A stretch of 64,000 nucleotides of DNA from Myoxocephalus aenaeus (GCA_038501785.1 JBAMJR010000100.1:1804001-1868000); one strand, 5' to 3'. Counted from the stretch's first letter, positions 36,751 through 63,066 are shown. Notes: generated from the sequence alone by a model not told the origin. Translations and numbers: made by a program.

Positions 36751-39700
36751 GAAAATAAAGACGGGTCGTTCTAATTCTTTGGTTGGGACTCATCCATGTT
36801 GTTAAAGTCATATTTCAAAAAAATTTACGCCGTCTTATAAGAAGCCAGTGGATGTCACTGAGTAGAAGACTACAAACCAGGAAACATAGAAGTAATGGAA
36901 GTATTTTTTATTTAAATTGTATAAAAAGTCAGCTTTAAAAAAGAAAAGTTTAAAGTTTTATGAGAAAGGAAAAGCTATCATCGTGACTGGAGGTCAGCGA
37001 TGGGTTAAACTCTGGTAAGGATCCCCGATCATCATATACGGCCACATATTTGGATTTCATCTGCCAAAAGCCAGTATATGCAGCCTGTGCATTTGCATAT
37101 TTTCAATGTTTCAGTGCAAAGAACCCTGCCACGGCTCATTGAGCAGGTAAATCCAGGTGAAGGCTGTAACACGGTGTTGCTTTCAGGAATTAAATCATCA
37201 ATCAAACGACAACCGTCACACGGAGGAGACTGGGAATAGAGGACGAGAGTAAATCTAGAGATACTGCAGAATAGATTAGTGTAAAACAGGGTGCAAATTA
37301 ATTTGAGCGGGCATGGGAAGAAGGAGAAAAGGTTTTTGCGATGAAGAGAGGAGGAGTTTAAAAACATGTTGTTCATCTTTGTAAAAGTGCTGGGAGGTGT
37401 TTTAAGAAGAGTGAGAAGGTTCTGCCACTAACGGAGGGCCGTACGAGTGTCCCAGAACAGTACAGATGATTCACTATGGATGAAAGACTTTGAAGGCTCC
37501 AGGCTCTTCATAAGGCAGATGGTTGAACAAGGTGGTTTTTAAACAGCACAAACTGCCCGTCCCGTGCTTCAGGAGACACACACACACACACACACATTGA
37601 AGAGATCACCCTCAGATGTCCTGTCCCGCATCGTGTGACTGCTGGATTAGGGAAAAGGCCGATATTTCCCTAATGGCCTAATGTTGTGTTTGGCTGCCGC
37701 ACGCATACCTGCAGTCTGTCTCGCATGCACAGCACACCTGCCTCGTCCCCCGTGAGCCCTTCCCGGTACAGAGAGGCACTAACAGAACGAGGAGGACCAT
37801 TAAAGGGGTCAGGTCACCCGGGGTCATGTCGCTCTCGTGGCCGTGCATTAATGTATTTAAACTGTATAAACTCTGCAAGCGTCTCTATTTCCTCTCCACT
37901 GGAGGTCCACAGAGCCACTGGGCCGACCATTCCTTACACATATACTGTATATACATGTGTGTGTGTGTGTGCTTTGGGATTTTGGTGCGTGTGTGTCAAT
38001 ACCTCCAGGCTGGTTCAGTCAAACCCTGGACTGGAATTCAAGACAACCACAGAGGGGGGGATTTCCACGTCGCCTTGTTTGGAGCACAGCATCGTGCGTC
38101 ATGCCGCGGCCGCATCCGCCTCGCTTCCTGGTGGCTACGGGGCAAAGGACGCTTCAGCTGGCGGTGAAGTAATGCCTGACTCACGCTTCAGGTAAAAGGC
38201 TTCATCAATTGATATCATTACGAGGAGGTCTCGCTTTGAAGTCCCAAAACGCCTGGGCTTCCAGTGCCATCCAGTGGTGGTTACAATTAAAAAAGGGAAG
38301 GTTTTCACGCGTCGATTTAAAAAAGGGAACTGAAAGCACTTTTCACTGCAGCCGCTTTTGAGATGTCCCACAGCGGGGTAGGCACAGGTGTAACCCAAAA
38401 TCAATTGGGGTCCAATTCTATAGAGAGTGAGCCAGCCCACCGAAATGGAACGGGGCCTTGATTAACGCCATTAATTGCGCCGGGGTTTTCCCTGCAATGA
38501 CGTGTCAGAATGGATGATGTGAAAAGGGACCCACAAAACCCAGTTTTTTTTTTTTTTACTGCACAATAACTTTTATTGCAAGATCAATCTGTATGTGAAA
38601 GCACAAAATATATCAAAACACTGGAAGATAAACTTGATTTGAACAAAAAAAAAGTCAAGACCTCCTCATATATGTACATGAAAGTGGATGAATGCTTTAG
38701 AAAGAACATGGTTCATACACCTTTCTACCAATAAATTTGCCTTTTTGGGACTATCCGTTCTTTGAATCAACGGTGTGTTCATAAAAAATAAGAATAAAAG
38801 GATGTTTCCCTTCATAAGTGTAAGTGATGTCACTGATCCGCTCCAATGTGTAAGCCTTGTTGAACCAACGTAGGTTTTCTTAGTAGATCTGAACTGAACC
38901 ACACGTGTGTGAAGTACATGTCCATGACATTTGCAGGCCAGGTTGGGAAAGTCATAGGAATTTACTTCACAAATAGGAAGTTTCAGGAAAGTTACTATTC
39001 AACCGATCTTAACTGAGCCACATATACAGGAACTCATTATTTAAAGCAAATTTCCCCATGACTGTTCCAGATGTTTGTTTTTTTTCCATGCCTGAAAAAT
39101 GCTATTTTAGAAACGTTCATAACCTCTTGACTCCTTTATAAACAGGAGGAACAATAACAGCAACGCTTTGAATGGACACGTGGCGTTGCATGTTTTTGTT
39201 TTACAACAAATTGGAAAGAAATGTGAAGTAATTTAAAAAGGATAACGTTGTTTGATAATGAGAGAGACATATCCAACATCCTGGTCTTTCATGTCTTCCT
39301 CAATGACCAGATGTCAGCCGATAACCCTGTGGACATAATGAGAACAAATTCCACGGCGCAAAACATGGAAACATTAAATGACCATGTGTCAAAAATCTCC
39401 CTGCAACTCATCCAACAATGTTCTGGCAACTTGTTGACCAGGATGCTTCCGGACCTTTTTATTTATTAATGCTGCAGTCAAATAGCTGACAAAAAAAAAA
39501 AGAAATCACCCCAGAAAACTAAAAATGACTCATGTCATCTCATAACATAGATAAACATACAAAATAAAAAGTTTCTCTTGATTATTTTTTCACTTATCCC
39601 TTTGTTACGGTCATATTCTAAACGTTACGAGAGTCAAATTATTCAGATTACTAATATTTTGCCCTGATTTACTGGTAAAAAAAAAACCAGCTGGGATTTA

Positions 39701-42269
39701 CTTTATTCAGGTAAATGTTACATATAGATAATAAAAAAACAAACAATGGATGTATATGTTCATATCCACCATCAGCAGTCATGCATTAACTAATCAATAA
39801 AGTTTGACTAAAATGGACAAAATGCACTTTCTTTCAAACACACGTCGAGTCTGCTCCAGCCATCGCCAAATATTTCAGTGTATTACAATTTAATTTGCAT
39901 TGACATATGCAGTAAATACGTACGGGTCTCGTTTCTTGTCAATTCCAATTGAAGATGCCTCTCGTCGCATGCTGATGTTTTACTGGAGGGGTTTCAGGTC
40001 ATAAAGAAAACACAGAAGGGTCATTCACTGGATCCAAACAGCACCAAGTCTACTTCAGTCTGATACGATAGTAGATACTTCAATAAAAGATCAATTTAAA
40101 TCACATTCCAATAAAATGACTAACATGAATGAGCCCTAAACACACATCAGGTTATCAACCAAGATCACAATGTTTATTCCCCCCTACATGGACATGATAA
40201 GGACAACTTAACGAATACCAACAGTGGGACTAAAGTCAAGGAGTTCCTACTCATAAAACATTTCTATACCAAACGTTTCAAACAAAGATCATCAGAGCAA
40301 CAGAACCAGCTATTAGAGCGAGGGCGGATGAAGCGTGCACTTAATATAAATGTTCAGCTGCCGTACGGGTAAATAAAAGCAAGAGATTTACTTACAAAAA
40401 GAAAGAAAAAATGTGGTTTGATACAAGAGCAATAATTAGTCAAAATGAAGTTATATTTAGGTTAATCATCGGGGTGACTTTAATGACCTAAATTAGTTGG
40501 AAAAAGTTTACAGCCAAAGAGTTAAAACCATCCTTTACAGACAGCAGGAGGGTTGAACCGAGCGATTCGATTGGTTAAAGATGGTCTCTAACAGCCAACG
40601 TTCGGCTCATAAAAGGCTCATAAATGCAGGATCAGGACCGGATACGGGATCATAAACACATAAGCACGGAGCCATTGTATGCCTATTGTCATCGCGGCCC
40701 CTGATACACAAAGAGTGCTAACAATTATGTGGTTGAGTTCTTTATGGGGTTTCTGTAAAGGTGACGTGGTTCTCTGGCATTACACCTTATGATTAAGCCG
40801 TAATAAATAAGACGCTCCGTGTTCACGGGCTTGTAACCAGCTTTTAGTGCATTAGAGTTCAGTGAAACGCATTGAAAGCGGTGTTAATACCACAACATAC
40901 TCCTGGTGCGAGTTAACAATCTATCGGCTTTGCTTTTTGACTTTTTGTTTGCACTGTGTATTACTCAAAACGAGTCCGGGCAGCTGCGTCGGGTTTATAG
41001 AGCTCAGCGTATTGTTTGAGAATGTTTTCTGAACTGCTCTTGTGATAATTGTTTTTGCTATTTCGCAAATCACCGTAATAAGTAAGAACTCTGTGAATTC
41101 ACGCTGCAAAAAAAAATACCGTCAGAAATAAGTCTGGTCAGCAGGTTTTTATCATATCTGCAGGTTTTGGAGAACGCTAATATAAACTCATCTACTTGAA
41201 CGTTTTGAAAGAGTATTGAAGGTAAAAAAGAAAAGAAAAGATAAATAACAAACGTCTCCAGTTAAAACATGGATAAAACTCAAGAGACTGACTGGAGAAG
41301 ACGTGTGACAGTCGGGTTACAGCTGCACACATCCATGTGTACGTATGAGGATGTTATCGTTTCAAAATGATCATTTTTAATTAAAATATAGCAAGTATAG
41401 ATCAATTAAGCCAGGACAAATTAAAATTTGTTTTTTTGCAAAGCTAAAAATGCGTCGTAAAGCCGGACGGACCATACAATAAACAAAGCACCACTCATCC
41501 ATCAGCCGTCTTCACCATCGTGTGTACAACACTGCTAAAAAAAAAAAAAAACACACAAAACGGGTCTCTGATTCATCTCAGTTTACAGTCGAGATATTTT
41601 AAAGGCACATTCTGCAATATCTCCTATTGCATCGTTGACTTGTCGAGGGACACGCGGCGTCACGGAAGCGAAGCGCCTGAACCCAAACTCGGCCAATGTC
41701 GTAAAAAAACGGAGCGTTTTGTTGTTTGTTGATGTTTTAAAATGTGGGAGAAAAAACAATGATGTAACGGTGCCAGATACACATTTTTTGCAATGACTAA
41801 CTTGACACTCGTTTTTGCTCTGAATACTTGTGTCACGTTGGCCAATTTACACGACCTGGTATTTGTTGCGGCCGTAGAGAAATCTGCAGGTGGCGCGAGT
41901 GTCAAGAACGCAGCAAGCTAACGCTCTTCCCTGCAGGAAAAAGCAACGGACATCTGCGGGTGCTAATTGGCGGCGCTGCAACAAAACCTCCCCTCCCTAT
42001 AGGTGAGTGCAGGTTGGGCAGCATCCCGCCCTGTGTTTCTGAGTGGATTACGAACACGCTCCAGTAGGGGCTTCGCGTCCCAATTTTTCTTAAAAACAAC
42101 TGACACCTGCATCATTAAATGGTTTTACCCACTTTTTTTTTTTTTTCAGCGAGCGCTCGGACCTTTTCCGTTCACTCCAAGTTAGCAATGGTGACGCAAA
42201 TATAGGCAAATATTGCCGACTGTGCCTTTAAAATGTCGAGCGGGACGGAAAAAAACACACACGGGTTTG

Positions 42270-55742
<13,473 letters not shown>

Positions 55743-55785
55743 CTTTGTTGTAGGTGGTTACACTTCCGTAAACGGGTGTGACGGA

Positions 55786-55865
55786 GACGTCGCTGAGCCA
55801 ATGGGAGAGCGGAACGTGCCGCGGTTTATGAACGCTGGAGCCAATAGAATTAAAGACTGGGCGGG
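55786..55865 (-). promoter_or_regulatory. npm proximal promoter elements (paired CCAAT boxes, GC box, CRE-like site)
   Basis: Upstream of the npm start codon are two CCAAT boxes on the plus strand (55798-55802 and 55841-55845, 43 bp apart), a GGGCGGG Sp1-type box at 55859-55865 and a GACGTC core at 55786-55791. This TATA-less housekeeping arrangement fits a constitutively expressed nucleolar protein. The factors NF-Y, Sp1 and CREB/ATF are inferred from motif only. Confidence 0.5.
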
Positions 55866-56639
55866 ACAAATGAATTAGTGCCTTCTCGTGACTCAACACT
55901 AGGTGGAGGTCTCGTAATAGAGAATAAGTAAATAACTTAAAAACAAAAATATGAAAAAATGATAACCTCAATAATCAGAAAGGTTTTAGGTCATGCATTA
56001 TATTTCAACAGAGAATATTACAGTAGTAGTATTACTATTTAGTTATTTAGTTAGCTGCTTATTCACTTAAATATGTGCAAGGAGAGGGAAAGCAATACTC
56101 ATCATGACAGTTAACAAGAAGACAAATAATCTTGACTAATTTTCAAGTAAGCTCTATAAAATACAACCGATTTTCTCAATATCTGCATGGTCTTTGAGTA
56201 TTCTGTCTTCTTAATCCGTAATGGCTTCCTCAAATACGCTTTACAGCTTTTTATATTAAGATTGGGATATTCTCCCTTATGTCTATCACTTAATGCGCTG
56301 TTTGGACTAAATAAAAGAGGCCTTTGGTCAGTAATATTAAAAGGGCAGCCCAGGGGGCAGTTGTGGTACTAAAAGAGTCTTCGGTGGTGGTTTAAAAATA
56401 TTGATAATAAAAACGGAGAGCGGTCGCAGATAGAGAGAAATTAATATGAAACTCATCAAACTGCACACCATCTGTGTTATCAATAGTTTGTTTTTGGGGG
56501 AGGGGGGGGGGAAGCCCCGAACAACTTGTGCATGAAGATATTTCTATTTTTGGTTTGTGATTTTGTGTCTTGTGAAATATATCCTCTTGTAAGTAGTATC
56601 ATTTAAATCAGATCATTATGTGGCTGAAGGATTGAGGAT

Positions 56640-56970
56640 GTAAGTTGTACCCTTCCTTTATATAATTATAAACTAGACAACATATAACATATAAACATAT
56701 AGACAACATATAAACTAGACAACATATAACATATAACCAACATATAAACATATAAACTAGACAACATATAAACATATAAACAACATATAAACTAGACAAC
56801 ATATAACATATAACCAACATATAAACATATAAACTAGACAACATAGCATAAACAACATATAAACATAGTGCAGAAACATAAAGTGAATAGTGCACCAGTT
56901 AAGAAAAAGTAAAATATAGACAACATATAACATATAAACAGTGCAGAAACGTATAGACATAGTGCAAAGA
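56640..56970 (-). mobile_element. Retroelement-like 3' region, inverted copy B of the 49870-50475 element
   Basis: The reverse complement reproduces copy A in order: the TTTGCACTATG modules, the TTAACTGGTGCACTATTCAC segment, then the TCTAGTTTATATGTTTATAT units. There are fewer and more rearranged units, and the TTTGAC tail is missing. Confidence 0.75.
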
Positions 56971-58423
56971 CAGTTGCAGTTGTAGTTCACCCACGAGGAA
57001 TGAGTTGTCTTCATGCATGCCTGAAAACTTGAGAAGGCATTAATGTGTCACAGGCTGCCAGGACACGTCCGCAGATCCGTTCTCATGGCAGTTAGATGTT
57101 GTTGCACTTGGACTTGGCGAACACATTTACTTTAGTGCAGATTCCTGAGGGTGGAGAGATATAAAAAGGTCCATTTATTAAATCAATGCCTGTTTATATA
57201 TTCTTATATTCTGGGTTTTAAAATGACTCATCATAACATGCCTTACCACTAACGGCACTTACTTTGCACTAATGTTAATAGGACAATGTTTATACCTCCG
57301 TGTATATATATATGTGTGTCTTTAGTCCTTCTATGTCCTCTTGTATGCAAACATGCATCACTATTTGTGCAGTGTGTGCATGTGTGTGTGTGTGTGTGTG
57401 ACTGAAAGAGTGTGAGAGAGGGTCATGAGAGGTCGGCAGGTCGACTTCTCTCTGAAGTTTTGCGTCACGCTGTCAGGCTGCAGAGAGAGTTCCTCATTCT
57501 TCACTCCACTCAGAGGATGGGACTCCATGCTCCAGGACTTTTCCTGCTTCAGCAGCCGACAGTTTAAGTTGAATAATCATCATATTGAAGAGTACATCCA
57601 GAATATGACAGTATATGTGAATATTTTGTCAAAAGTTCCCTATGTGAGCTGGTATTTAGAGACATTCTGGATATGTTTGTATATATAAAAAGGCAAACAG
57701 AAACAAAAAGGGAATCAGTCCAGCCAATCCAGTCACCATCATTTGAAAGAGGCTGTTTCCACTCAGGAGTTTGACCTCAAAGGAAGTCACATGACATCGT
57801 GAAGCATCATATGTGTTTCCTGAGAGAAAATAACAAAAGTAAATAATGTGGGGGCGTAACATGCATCTCCAGAGCGTTGTGGTCGAGTCATTACTGATGT
57901 TGGGTCGTCAATGAACGGCTTCCAGAACAAATGGCTCTGAATGGGGTTCATGTTTCACATCTAGTGAAAGAAAAACCTCTTTTTTTTTTCATTTTCATTT
58001 GTGCCCATTTGAAGATTTTCACAACTCTGTTGTCACACATGTTACAAACCCCGTTTATACTGCAAGAGCACTTCAAACATCAGAGGGGAACGTCTGTACG
58101 GATGGTTACACGTCACATCGGAGGCCCGCTCTTAGAATTATAGATTCTACAACGCAGGACTAGTCCCTCTGCTGCAGAATTCCTCTGCAATATGCAATCG
58201 GTATGTTCCGAGGCAGCATTTTAAAGTCAACAACCTTTGGACAACAAAAGCCTCACATGTCAACACAATCAGCATCGATCTGGAGTTTGGCAGTCTGAGG
58301 CGGCCGCTGCTGACTTCTACAATCTGGTGGCTCCAGCAGCTGAGAACCACTATTATTATATATTATGGTATCAAGGAGGGGAAAAACACAGAATGTCAAC
58401 ACCAGGCTGATGCTCGTATTAGT

Positions 58424-59034
58424 CAGTGTGGTGGAAGAGGTATTCTGATTCTTTACTTCAGAAAACGTACTAAATACACACTGTGAAAATACTCCACTAC
58501 AAGTAAAATTAAATAAAAGTATGTCAACGAAAAATGTACTTAGGGCACTTTTAGTACTTACATGATGTTTCTGGATTAAAATGATTGCTGCATTAGTGTG
58601 TATTTACTGCTGCGGATGTGTAAGGTTGTGCAAATGCTTTACTTTTGGCTACTTTAATACAGCAATGCTTCCTATTCTATAAGATCTTCATACGTTTGTA
58701 GCGTCGCTGTCTTTTGAGAACCATGTGTCGCTGAGAATTCAAACTTGTCACGAGCTCAGAAAAACAGTTGTCAGCTTTGTGACGAGGAATCTTTCCAGCT
58801 GATCCAACATGATTTTTAAATGGTTTATTTAGCTTTTCTCTCAACACATAAAGGACAAGGACATACATGGTTACTAAAAAGTAACTGTCGGACAAATGTA
58901 GTGGAGTAAAAAAAAAAAAAGACAACATTTCCCTCTGAGGTGTAGTGGAGTAGAAGTATGACGCATTAAAGGGGTAAGTACCTTGAATGTGTACTTAAGT
59001 ACGGTACTTGAGTAAATGTACTTACTTACCACCA
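58424..59034. mobile_element. hAT-like non-autonomous element
   Basis: The left end is CAGTGTGGTGGAAGAGGTAT and the right end is ACTTGAGTAAATGTACTTAC then TTACCACCA, near-inverted TGGTGG-type ends. The interior has ATACTCCACTACAAGTAAAA and GTAGTGGAGTAGAAGTATGA, hallmarks of an abundant fish hAT-type MITE that I recall. The flanks GTATTAGT (58416-58423) and GTATTTGT (59035-59042) match at 7 of 8 bases, as expected for an 8-bp hAT target duplication. Confidence 0.75.
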
Positions 59035-61941
59035 GTATTTGTCATGTGTGGTAGAATTTTTTATAAAATAATAATCCCTTTTCCATCAAGTCACAGTTAA
59101 ACAAAGATGTTGAATAAACCAGACTAATCTTTATTTCCTTCTTGCTTTGTATAAAGTAACAAACGTGTCACTGAAAACATCTGAACCATGTTGAGGGACT
59201 GAAATCTCAACGCTACTTTGTTCCAAGTATGCAACTGCAGGTGTTTTCTGTTCTGGTTCGACTTGCTTTTGTATAAACAATCTCTCCCACAGAAGTCTCC
59301 TCTGCTTATGTTCCCTGTGCGACGTCATTGAGGTGTGTGTGTGTGAGCTCATCTGTGGGAATGACACCTTATTGCACGCCTTGCTCGTTGGCATTAGTGT
59401 CGAATAAACTGCAGAATGTTACAAAGGTTTGATGTGAAACACGACATTTGCTGGAGGCCGAAACCAGAATAAATGAAACCGCTCTCCGTGAACGTTGAAG
59501 GCGACTCGAACGTCCGCTTCTGTTTGCCGAGAATGGAAAGGAGTGATGGGAGCAGACGGAGCGTGACACGCAGCTCAGCTCAGCGCACGTCTGTGAATAG
59601 TTTTTGTTGGTGGCCCTGTTCAAAACAGAGCGCTAGATAGGAAGTCTGATACACCCCGAGCCTCTCTTGTTCATCTTGTGTGGTGACATTTTATTGGATA
59701 AGGACAGGGCCCTTTGGCGGCGAGAGAGAGGGAGAGGCAGAGAATAAAAAGCCATGACAAGAGAGGAGGAGAAAAAAACTAATCTTTAAGCACCTGTAGT
59801 AAAACACAATGCACGGTTTTGAAAACAGTAAAGGCGAGGAATTTTTCTAAAATGGGCCAAGTCACGTCTTCAAGGCAATCCGAGACAAGAGAGATGAAAG
59901 CAGGAGGAAATGGGGGTTGAGGGAGGCGTCACCTGGAAAAAACTGCCTGCTATTGACAGGATCCCAACCAGGCGAGACACCCTGAAAAACCCACTGAACA
60001 CAGGCGCTGTGTTCCAGACTAGAGACGGCGGAGGAGGGGCTGCAGCTGCAGACAGCTGTTTCCAACCAGATCATCAACCTGCTGTAGTGCTGTTCAAAAA
60101 AAAGGTGCAAGATGTTTACCCTGGAGTTCACAACATTAAGCATGTCATAAAGGTGAAAGACGTCTGTCATCAGCATGCACGGGGCCAAGATCAACAAGAG
60201 GCTGACGGTCCAATGACATGCAGCGGTTGGATGTGGAGGAGAGGCCGTCGGGCCCAGAGCGAGGCCCGATTTACTGTGACGCTCATGGCGGCGAAGGCTC
60301 ATTTACGAGCAAGGAACGTGAATGATGTGTTTTCTTGTGCTTCGAGATAAGTCCTTTGTTTTTGTTATGACTTATAAGCCTTTTTCCTGATAGGGTGGAT
60401 GCTGTGATAACAAATGTTTACGGCTGTCTGGTGTCTATGTGGCCATGATTCACATGGACAACAATGGAAGCCAATACCAGAAATGGTGTGGGCGCTACTA
60501 TCTAAAAAAAAACAGTGTTTTTCTTTCTATTTCTAAAGAGAAGGCTGGTTTCATTTAGGTATATATTATACGTTATGTGTACACAGATTACATGTTTCAC
60601 CAGAATAATAAATACATAAAAAACAGTGCTATAGCTCAAAAGAGACTCCTATCCCAACAAAAATATGAAGATGTGATGATAAAGTTCGTCATTCCTCTTG
60701 TAGAACTTAACCTGATTCATACTACGTGTAGTAAACGGTCTCTTGCAATAATTGTTTTCCCCACCATCCAAGAACAGCATCCTATGATAAGTGGTTATAG
60801 CTATAACTGTGCTGACTGTGTAAAAAAAAACTCCAACAGGAGGGACGGCCATGACAAAACCAACTTAAAGTGAGCCTTCCTTTCACAGGAACAAAACAGG
60901 AGCATAAATACAAAAGGAGGCCGCTGCATTTAAAGCGTTCCCCTTGGCAGCTGCACAACTTGCACTTTACTCTCATTCTAATTTAAGCAGGCATCAGTTC
61001 TCAAACCTTTTATTTATCCGGGGAGGGTTTCGCCGAGCGCGCCCCTCCTCCACGCTCGCACCTGGGAGCTGTAGTCATCAGTTTTTATGGCTAAAAAAAA
61101 AGGTATTGCGCTGTCCTTCTGATACATTTCCGTGGTATCTTACCTTTGGGTGGTTTGAAACTTTAATGTGTAATCATAGCTAAATCCCGCGAGGCTAACT
61201 AGCCCGCTAAAATCATAAAGTAGTATTGCGCGGTTTTTCGCGACGGTGACAAACAACAGAAAGGGCAGCGAGTGAACGAGACAAAGAGACGGGAGAGAAA
61301 CAAGAGAGGTTCGTCTTCTTTTCAAAAAAGTCACAATATCATTTAATATAAAACACCTTTAAATTGAACATAATGAGGAATTCGTCATCAGGAGTTCCAC
61401 CAATCCACTAACCGCGTGAACGCCGCAGTCCACGCCGGCGGCAGCCGACTTCAATGGTACTTCCGAGTGCACACAGAAAAGGGTTTGAAACATGCATTTA
61501 CTACATTGTACAAAGTCGAAAGCGGAAGAAAAAAAAAACAGGAGGTCTTTTTTATTTATTTTTTTGTGCCGTTTACGGGCAGAGAGCCTCTGCCGCCTCG
61601 TGAGGGATCCGGAGGCAGAAGGGAGGAAGGGGAGGGGGAGGAACAGTCTTGATAGTTGGGCATGTACAGAGGTGTCCATTTGTTTCCCGGCACTTATGGA
61701 TAAAGTGCCCTCCTCTCTCTCAGACCGTCAACTGAAGGGAAAGCGGAAACTTGGTGTAAGGCAGGGAAATGACTCAACACACTTTAGATATTCAAGATGA
61801 CAGTTGCTTATTAATCTGGAAAAACAGCGACGTCAGTGCGGTACAGTGTTGCGAGGGCCTTGGCAGTAACAGATAGCTGTCTGTCTCTACACACACATCA
61901 ATGAGTGAGGAAGCACAATGCCCATTCAATTTTTTATTTTT

Positions 61942-62260
61942 CTATGACATTCCCATAATGGTGCTGCGTTTTTGAACGTCAGACGTGTCACAAGAAGTCT
62001 GACGAGATTCTTCCCCTCCTGTCCTGTCACACTGACGACGCTTTGATAAACACATTTCATTCTCAGCGACGGAGGTCACCTTACTGTCGTCGGCCCAGGG
62101 CTGCAGGTTCTGCAGGGCGTAGAGGGAGGAGTTGTGCAGGCACAGGGGGTCCGGCTGCAGAGGCTGGCTCAACGTCTTCTGGAAGGCTTCCTGCTGAAGC
62201 TGCAGCATCAGCCGGTTGGCCTGCTGCCTCTCGGCCTCTCTCTCCTCTGCAGTCTGTCTC
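61942..62260 (-). CDS. tlx2: TLX homeobox protein, C-terminal coding exon (partial gene; best match tlx2)
   Basis: TLX (HOX11-family) homeodomain transcription factors act in the nucleus in neural crest, enteric and sensory neuron development. This exon starts after acceptor CCACCCAG|G (codon phase 2) and encodes RQTAEEREAERQQANRLMLQ, directly after the homeodomain in TLX proteins, then QEAFQKTLSQPLQPDPLC and HNSSLYALQNLQPWADDSKV. SLYALQNLQPWA and DSKV-SV fit TLX2 better than TLX1 or TLX3, which have SLFALQ. After DSKVTSVA the frame runs on for about 40 unfamiliar residues to a stop at 61942, unlike the short end of known TLX proteins. The homeobox exon and exon 1 are not in the window and must lie beyond 64000. 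It is the same strand and order as TLX3 upstream of NPM1 in human. Confidence 0.85.
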
Positions 62261-62439
62261 CTGGGTGGATGGGGGGTGGAGGGGGAGACGGAAGAGGCAG
62301 AGGAAGATATAAGACCTCTGTACTCTTATGGGGCATGCACACAGGATTTATTAGTGCTGCATTGTTCGCAATGTCTGTCTTGTGTCCTCATAAAGGAGCA
62401 ATAACATTTCTCTTTTAATATTTATATTTAAGCAGTGGC

Positions 62440-62500
62440 TGCCAAACTGGGGGGTCAGGACCCCCGAGGAGGTCGCAAGCTAACGGAGACACGCAGATTT
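62440..62500. repeat. Possible dispersed repeat fragment
   Basis: GTGGCTGCCAAACTGGGGGG then TCAGGACCCCCGAGGAGGTC resembles a common fish repeat end with a GGGTCAGGACCCC core. It is short and of uncertain class. Confidence 0.45.
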
Positions 62501-62754
62501 GCAGGTTCATACTTGTATATTGAGTTTTTAATGTATGCTTAAAAAACACGTTATTTTTTCTACTGTCTACCTGCATTAATTTTAATGGGCATCTGATTGG
62601 ATAAAGGTCTTTAAGAAAATGACTCTCCCTTGACTTATTACCTCAGTAAACATTGGAAACATGAGTTCATGCTCTTACTCGCTAGTTTTCTTAATTGCAG
62701 CATGATGTTCATTTAGTAAATGATGTTCCCACTTAGAGTCAAATAGACCATAAA

Positions 62755-63066
62755 TCAGGGTACGCTTGAGGGCGGGGCTACCTCGTGATTGACAGGTTGC
62801 TACCACAGCGTTGTCCGATCGGAGAATTGTCCTTGTTTTTGTCTTAACCCTTTCACGGTGTGTTTTCACTTCATGAAAGTCAATTGTAACATGTGGAGCT
62901 AAGTACAGCCTCTGGTTGTACTTAGCTCCACCCTCTTGAGTCACTTCTGGTTGCAAAAAAACAAGATGGCGACGGCAAACGTGCCAAACTTGAGGATTCA
63001 AAATGGCAGCCAACAAACCAATGGTTGACGTACGGCTGTGTCTGTTTCTTATATACAGTCTATAGG
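62755..63066. repeat. Dispersed teleost repeat containing a perfect 15-bp hairpin
   Basis: CACTTCTGGTTGCAAAAAAA, AAGATGGCGACGGCAAACG and TTCTTATATACAGTCTATAG follow a widespread percomorph repeat. Inside it, GTGGAGCTAAGTACA (62893-62907) and TGTACTTAGCTCCAC (62917-62931) are perfect inverted copies around a 9-nt loop. Confidence 0.65.

Larger units (their letters stand above)
31872..42269. other. Intergenic DNA between fgf24 and npm, right part, including the npm 3' flank
   Basis: No gene was recognised. It holds a GT array (34965-35015), an AAG array (35696-35723), a dispersed repeat (about 36640-36750) and a minus-strand AATAAA followed by an A tract at 38544-38577. No poly(A) signal was found close after the npm stop, so the npm 3' UTR end is undetermined. 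Confidence 0.55.
55866..61941. other. Intergenic DNA between npm and tlx2
   Basis: A 6-kb spacer with an inverted retroelement tail (56640-56970), a GT run near 57379-57402 and a hAT-like element (58424-59034). The remainder shows no gene. Two overlapping 146-aa frames on opposite strands at 59862-60350 have no recognisable domain. Confidence 0.6.

Noticed and set aside
59862..60350. Overlapping 146-aa frames on both strands
   Set aside because: No domain, no splice partner and no similarity recognised. Two equally long antisense frames point to chance.
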